From contig JAIXTU010000210.1 in NCBI GenBank assembly GCA_027483785.1, positions 1-9,670 of the forward strand: DNA of 9,670 nt. The letters run 5' to 3'. Below the pieces are notes generated by a model. The model made no database searches. It had not been told where the DNA came from and was given only the letters and a program-made list of their open reading frames with translations. Within the stretch, counting starts at the first letter, position 1. Every line of letters starts with the position of its first letter. Source of the DNA: Flavobacterium sp. GTDB taxonomy: Bacteria > Bacteroidota > Bacteroidia > Flavobacteriales > Flavobacteriaceae. The translations under genes and the position numbers were made by a program. Shown here piece by piece: positions 6,017 to 9,670 of the stretch.

Positions 6017-9000
6017 ATGAGTCACCAGAAAAAAGAATTTGGCATATCGAGTTGGGCTGTCGATAATCGTGTAACTGTTTACATCATTACATTCATTATC
6101 GTATTGGCGGGAACCATCGCCTACATTACGATGCCTCGGGAAGATTTTCCTGAAATCATCGAAAACAAAATTTATATCTCTTCGGTATTCCCAGGAAATA
6201 GCGCCGAAGACGTAGAGAAACTCGTTGTAAAACCGTTAGAAGATGATATCAAGAACATCAGTGGTGTTACGAAAGTAACTTCAAGTTCGTATCAAGATTA
6301 CGGAATGATTATCGTTGAGTTTAACGAGAAAGTTCCCAACGAGGAAGCAAAAACACGTGTGAAAGACAAAGTCGATCTTGCGAAAGCAGACAGCGATTGG
6401 CCGAATCTCGACAACGGTAGTAAAGTGGAACCGAGCGTTTTCGATTTGAATATTTCTGAGGAAGTTCCGATTTTGAACATCAACCTCAAAGGAAATTACA
6501 CCACACAACAGCTTAAGAAATTCGGTGAATATCTCGAAGATGAAATTGAAGACATTCCAGAAGTAAAGCAAGTTGATATTCTCGGTGTGGATGATCGCGA
6601 AGTGGAAATTGCCGTTGATGTCTATAAAATGACGGCTGCCAAAGTTAGTTTCGACGATATTCAGCGTGCCGTACAATCGGAAAACATGACCATTTCGGGC
6701 GGTAACCTAACTACACAAGGTATTCGCAATAATATTCGCGTAGTTGGCGAAATTAAGCAACCGGTTGAATTGGAAAATATTATCGTTAAATCGCATAACG
6801 GAACGGTATATCTCAAAGACATCGCCAAAATTGCTTTCAAAGAAAAAGAGAAAACAACCTTTGCGCGCGAATCGAGCGAAGAAGTTGTAATGCTTAACGT
6901 GAAAAAACGTTCGGCTCAAAACATGATTTCTGCCATCGAGCAAGTCAAAGAAATCTTGAAAGACGCACAAGAAAACGTGCTTCCAAAAGATTTAGAAATA
7001 ACGACAACAAACGACCAATCGTCGCGCGTGGAACACCAAGTAGACGAGCTTTCCAACCACATCATCTTCGGTATTATCTTGGTAATGATTGTACTGATGT
7101 TTACCATGGGCTTGCGAAACTCTCTTTTTGTAGGTGCAGCCATTCCGCTATCGATGCTTATGGCATTTGCTATTCTCGATGCGTTTGGAGTTACCTTAAA
7201 TACTATGGTGCTTTTTGCCTTGGTAATGGGACTTGGAATGTTGGTTGACGACGGTATCGTGGTAGTCGACAACGTTTTTGCCAATATGAAAAAAGGTATG
7301 GCACGCGTTCCGGCATCGAAAATTGGTATTGGAGAAATCGCTTGGCCGGTAATTTCGTCTACAGCAACAACACTTGCCGCATTCTTCCCACTCGGATTAT
7401 GGCCTGGAACCTTGGGTAAGTTTATGTTCTATTTCCCAATGACGCTTTCGGTCGTTCTCGGTGCATCGCTATTCGTAGCTATGGTTATCAATGCAGCCAT
7501 GACAGGTGGTTCTATGGATATCGAAGATCGAAACATCAGCAAGAAATCACTAAAAATGTACACTATTGGATTTGCTATTGCGGCGTTATTATTCCTAATT
7601 CCAGGTCATGTGTACGATGTAAAAGCACTTCGAGCTTTTGGTCATTTAGCGGTTATTTCTATTGCACTAATTTGGGCGTATCATTTCTTTATTTTCAAAT
7701 GGACGCAGGATTTCCAACATTCGTTTTTCCCCAAATTAGAAGTGAAATATCAAAACTTCCTTCATAAAATTCTGCATAAAAAAGCTGCTATTACGTCTTT
7801 TATCGGAATTATCGCCTTGCTTGTATTATCGTTTATTCTAGTAGGTATTTTCCCGAGAGAAGTACTCTTCTTCCCAAATAACATTCCCAACCAAGTAATT
7901 GTGTATTTGGAATATCCACAGGGAACCGACATTGAAAAAACCGACAAAGCCACGCGTTTCGTTGAAAAACAAGTGATTAACATCATGAAGAAGTACCAAG
8001 ATCCGGGCGCTACCGAAAATTGGTTGGCCGAATCTGTCGTTTCTCAAGTAGGTATGGGCGCAAGCAATCCGAATATTGATGCAGGATCGCAATCTGAAAC
8101 TCCTTACAAGGGAAAAGTAACCATCAATTTCCGGGAATTTAAGTTCCGTCGAGGCGTAAATACCGCCGATGTGATGGAAGAAATTCGCTCCAAAGTAAAA
8201 ATGGTGCCAGGCGCTTCAGTAACCGTTGAAAAAGATGCTGCCGGACCGCCGTCGGGTTATCCTATTTCAATTCAGTTAACCGGAACCGATTACGACGAAA
8301 TGTTGAAGGAAGCCGACAAGATGATCGCTTTCATCAATACCAAAAATATCCCCGGTATCGAGAAATTGAAAGTCGATGTAAACAAAGAATCGCCCGAACT
8401 ACGCGTAAACATCGATCGCGTAAACGCAGGAAGTCTAGGTACATCTACTGGAAGCGTCGGTTTTACCATGCGACGTGCCGTTTACGGTCAGGAAATTTCA
8501 ACTTATAAAGAAGGCGACGACGATTACGACATCACCATGCGTTTGCAGGAAGATCAGCGCAAGAACGAAAGCGTTATTTTTAATCAACCCGTAACGTTTA
8601 CCAATCAGCGCACCGGACAAATAATACAAGTTCCCGTTTCTGCCATAGCGCAAACCGAGAAAATCAAAACGTTCAATCAAATCAAACGACGCAATTACAA
8701 ACGCGTTATGACCATTTATTCGAACGTACTTACAGGATACAACGCCGATGGTATTACACGTACCATCCAAGCTGAATTGTCGGAGTACAAAATGGGTAAC
8801 GGCATCACGTATTCGTTCTCAGGCGAGCAAGAGGAGCAGGCCAAAAACCAAGCGTTTCTACTCAAAGCACTGTTGCTTGCTCTCTTCGGAATTGCAACCA
8901 TCATCGTACTGCAGTTTAACTCGATCTCAAAAACAGGAATCATCATGTTTACCGTCTTGCTCAGTTTCTCAGGAGTGTTCTACGGCTACGTTTTCGCAGG

Positions 9001-9478
9001 AATGGATTTCGTGATCCTAATGACCATGATGGGAATCATCTCGCTCGCAGGTGTGGTCGTGAAAAACGGTATCGTGTTAATGGACTTCTTCGTGCTGCTG
9101 CTCGATGAAAAAGTAGCCGAATACGGTGTCGAATCTCACGACGATTTACCCTTAAACGTAATTACAGAAGTAATCATCGAGTCCGGAAAGTCGCGTTTAC
9201 GCCCGGTTTTACTTACCGCACTTACCGCCGTTTTAGGTTTAATTCCGTTGGCTATTGGGTTGAATTTCGATTTCTTCTCGCTCATAACCGACCTAAACCC
9301 GCATGTATTCATAGGTGGAGATAACGTAATCTTCTGGGGGCCATTAGCCTGGACCATCATCTTCGGTTTAACCTACGCCACCGTGCTTACGCTGGTAATG
9401 GTTCCGGTAATGTTCTACCTGGTTAAAGCCACAAAATTCTGGTTACGCCGCCGCAGTGCTGCAAAAACGGCTCAATAA
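6017..9478 (+). CDS. RND/HAE-type efflux permease (AcrB-like proton-driven pump)
   Basis: An inner-membrane pump of 1153 residues. Topology read from hydrophobicity: TM1 about 19-38, large periplasmic porter loop about 39-340, TM2-6 about 345-495, two extra hydrophobic segments (about 514-530 and 542-560), TM7 about 590-612, second porter loop about 613-945, TM8-12 about 948-1137, then a basic cytoplasmic tail. The proton relay is intact: G-M-L-V-D-D-G-I-V-V-V-D-N-V in TM4 (Asp411 and Asp412, matching AcrB Asp407/408) and G-V-V-V-K-N-G-I-V-L-M-D-F in TM10 (Lys1016, matching AcrB Lys940). P-R-E-D-F-P-E after TM1 and F-P-G-N-S-A-E-D-V-E are typical of the family. The protein is longer than AcrB (1049 residues), mainly through the TM6-TM7 insert and an insert of about 20-25 residues between TM11 and TM12. 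It should export amphiphilic compounds with the adaptor and channel encoded just upstream; the actual substrates are not deducible. Start: ATG at 6017, 25 bp after the adaptor stop. Confidence 0.95.
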   Translation: MSHQKKEFGISSWAVDNRVTVYIITFIIVLAGTIAYITMPREDFPEIIENKIYISSVFPGNSAEDVEKLVVKPLEDDIKNISGVTKVTSSSYQDYGMIIVEFNEKVPNEEAKTRVKDKVDLAKADSDWPNLDNGSKVEPSVFDLNISEEVPILNINLKGNYTTQQLKKFGEYLEDEIEDIPEVKQVDILGVDDREVEIAVDVYKMTAAKVSFDDIQRAVQSENMTISGGNLTTQGIRNNIRVVGEIKQPVELENIIVKSHNGTVYLKDIAKIAFKEKEKTTFARESSEEVVMLNVKKRSAQNMISAIEQVKEILKDAQENVLPKDLEITTTNDQSSRVEHQVDELSNHIIFGIILVMIVLMFTMGLRNSLFVGAAIPLSMLMAFAILDAFGVTLNTMVLFALVMGLGMLVDDGIVVVDNVFANMKKGMARVPASKIGIGEIAWPVISSTATTLAAFFPLGLWPGTLGKFMFYFPMTLSVVLGASLFVAMVINAAMTGGSMDIEDRNISKKSLKMYTIGFAIAALLFLIPGHVYDVKALRAFGHLAVISIALIWAYHFFIFKWTQDFQHSFFPKLEVKYQNFLHKILHKKAAITSFIGIIALLVLSFILVGIFPREVLFFPNNIPNQVIVYLEYPQGTDIEKTDKATRFVEKQVINIMKKYQDPGATENWLAESVVSQVGMGASNPNIDAGSQSETPYKGKVTINFREFKFRRGVNTADVMEEIRSKVKMVPGASVTVEKDAAGPPSGYPISIQLTGTDYDEMLKEADKMIAFINTKNIPGIEKLKVDVNKESPELRVNIDRVNAGSLGTSTGSVGFTMRRAVYGQEISTYKEGDDDYDITMRLQEDQRKNESVIFNQPVTFTNQRTGQIIQVPVSAIAQTEKIKTFNQIKRRNYKRVMTIYSNVLTGYNADGITRTIQAELSEYKMGNGITYSFSGEQEEQAKNQAFLLKALLLALFGIATIIVLQFNSISKTGIIMFTVLLSFSGVFYGYVFAGMDFVILMTMMGIISLAGVVVKNGIVLMDFFVLLLDEKVAEYGVESHDDLPLNVITEVIIESGKSRLRPVLLTALTAVLGLIPLAIGLNFDFFSLITDLNPHVFIGGDNVIFWGPLAWTIIFGLTYATVLTLVMVPVMFYLVKATKFWLRRRSAAKTAQ

Positions 9479-9536
9479 TACAGTTTTAGATTTGTTTTGT
9501 TGAAAACCTGAGTTCGATTTAAAAATTGCGGTCAGA

Positions 9537-9630
9537 AAACAGATAAATGGTTGAATACAAGGCAGATTTCTTTTGGGATACTGTAGTATCGCAAAAAAAT
9601 CTAACGCAGTAGTCAGCCGTTTATATGTTT
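9537..9630. repeat. 94-bp imperfect palindrome / long hairpin downstream of the efflux operon
   Basis: The left arm (9537-9581) and right arm (9586-9630) are both 45 nt and are inverted copies around the centre GATAC-TGTA-GTATC. From the outside in: the outer 22 positions match at 18, and two of the four mismatches would be G-U wobbles. Then comes a small internal loop (AAGGC against AACGCA), 6 pairs of AGATTT, a one-base C bulge, 5 pairs of TTTTG, one mismatch and 5 pairs at the tip. That makes about 34 Watson-Crick pairs. It begins 59 bp after the permease stop. It could be a terminator, a mobile or interspersed repeat (MITE- or REP-like) or part of a structured RNA. Its reach beyond the right window edge is unknown. 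Confidence 0.85.
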
Positions 9631-9670
9631 AACGTGGAAACTGTCCCTTTCTATTGCTATCTAATTTCAC

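Noticed and set aside
9481..9510. CAGTTTT ... AAAACCTG as an intrinsic terminator of the permease gene
   Set aside because: The stem needs a bulge, is AT-rich, has a loop of about 15 nt and no T-tract after it; too weak to annotate.
9551..9606. Integron attC-like site (GTTGAAT ... ATCTAAC)
   Set aside because: The two core-like heptamers are in the wrong order for an attC site (RYYYAAC should come first), and there is no integrase or cassette gene in view.

Overview
The window reads as a chromosomal segment of a Bacteroidetes bacterium, most likely of class Flavobacteriia. Supporting this are protein sequences typical of that group, A-rich translation starts without clear Shine-Dalgarno sites, signal peptides ending in FAQ/LAQ, a TAnnTTTG-type -7 box, and a TolC/adaptor/RND set of Bacteroidetes type. 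Genus and species cannot be fixed from the sequence.

Left part (1-1444): two same-strand genes with a short gap. The first is the 3' part of a larger gene that enters from the left edge. It has a Pro-rich linker, then a domain with an HxH...D motif that recalls JAB/JAMM metallopeptidase-like domains. The second is a small Sec-exported protein, possibly of the DUF6705 type. This part is clearly more AT-rich than the efflux operon (about 28% GC at 601-840 against about 46% at 8221-8460) and looks like accessory DNA.

Middle (1445-2757): a 233-bp non-coding stretch separates these genes from a convergent minus-strand gene for a trans-polyprenyl diphosphate synthase. Both aspartate-rich motifs are intact, and a Phe five residues before the first motif suggests a short-chain (GGPP-like) product.

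Right part (2758-9478): a divergent control region, then four plus-strand genes with gaps of 5, 21 and 25 bp. They encode a TetR-type regulator, a TolC-type outer-membrane channel, a lipoprotein periplasmic adaptor and an RND/HAE permease. Together they would form a self-regulated tripartite efflux pump: the permease uses the proton gradient, the adaptor bridges the periplasm and the channel crosses the outer membrane. A 28-bp inverted repeat beside a perfect -7 box just before tetR is the probable operator.

The right end (9479-9670) holds no gene. It contains a 94-bp imperfect palindrome with 45-nt arms that could fold into a long hairpin. It may be a terminator, an interspersed repeat or an RNA. 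Most of the window is ordinary. The palindrome, the operator candidate, two extra membrane segments in the permease and the HxH protein with its secreted partner deserve a second look.
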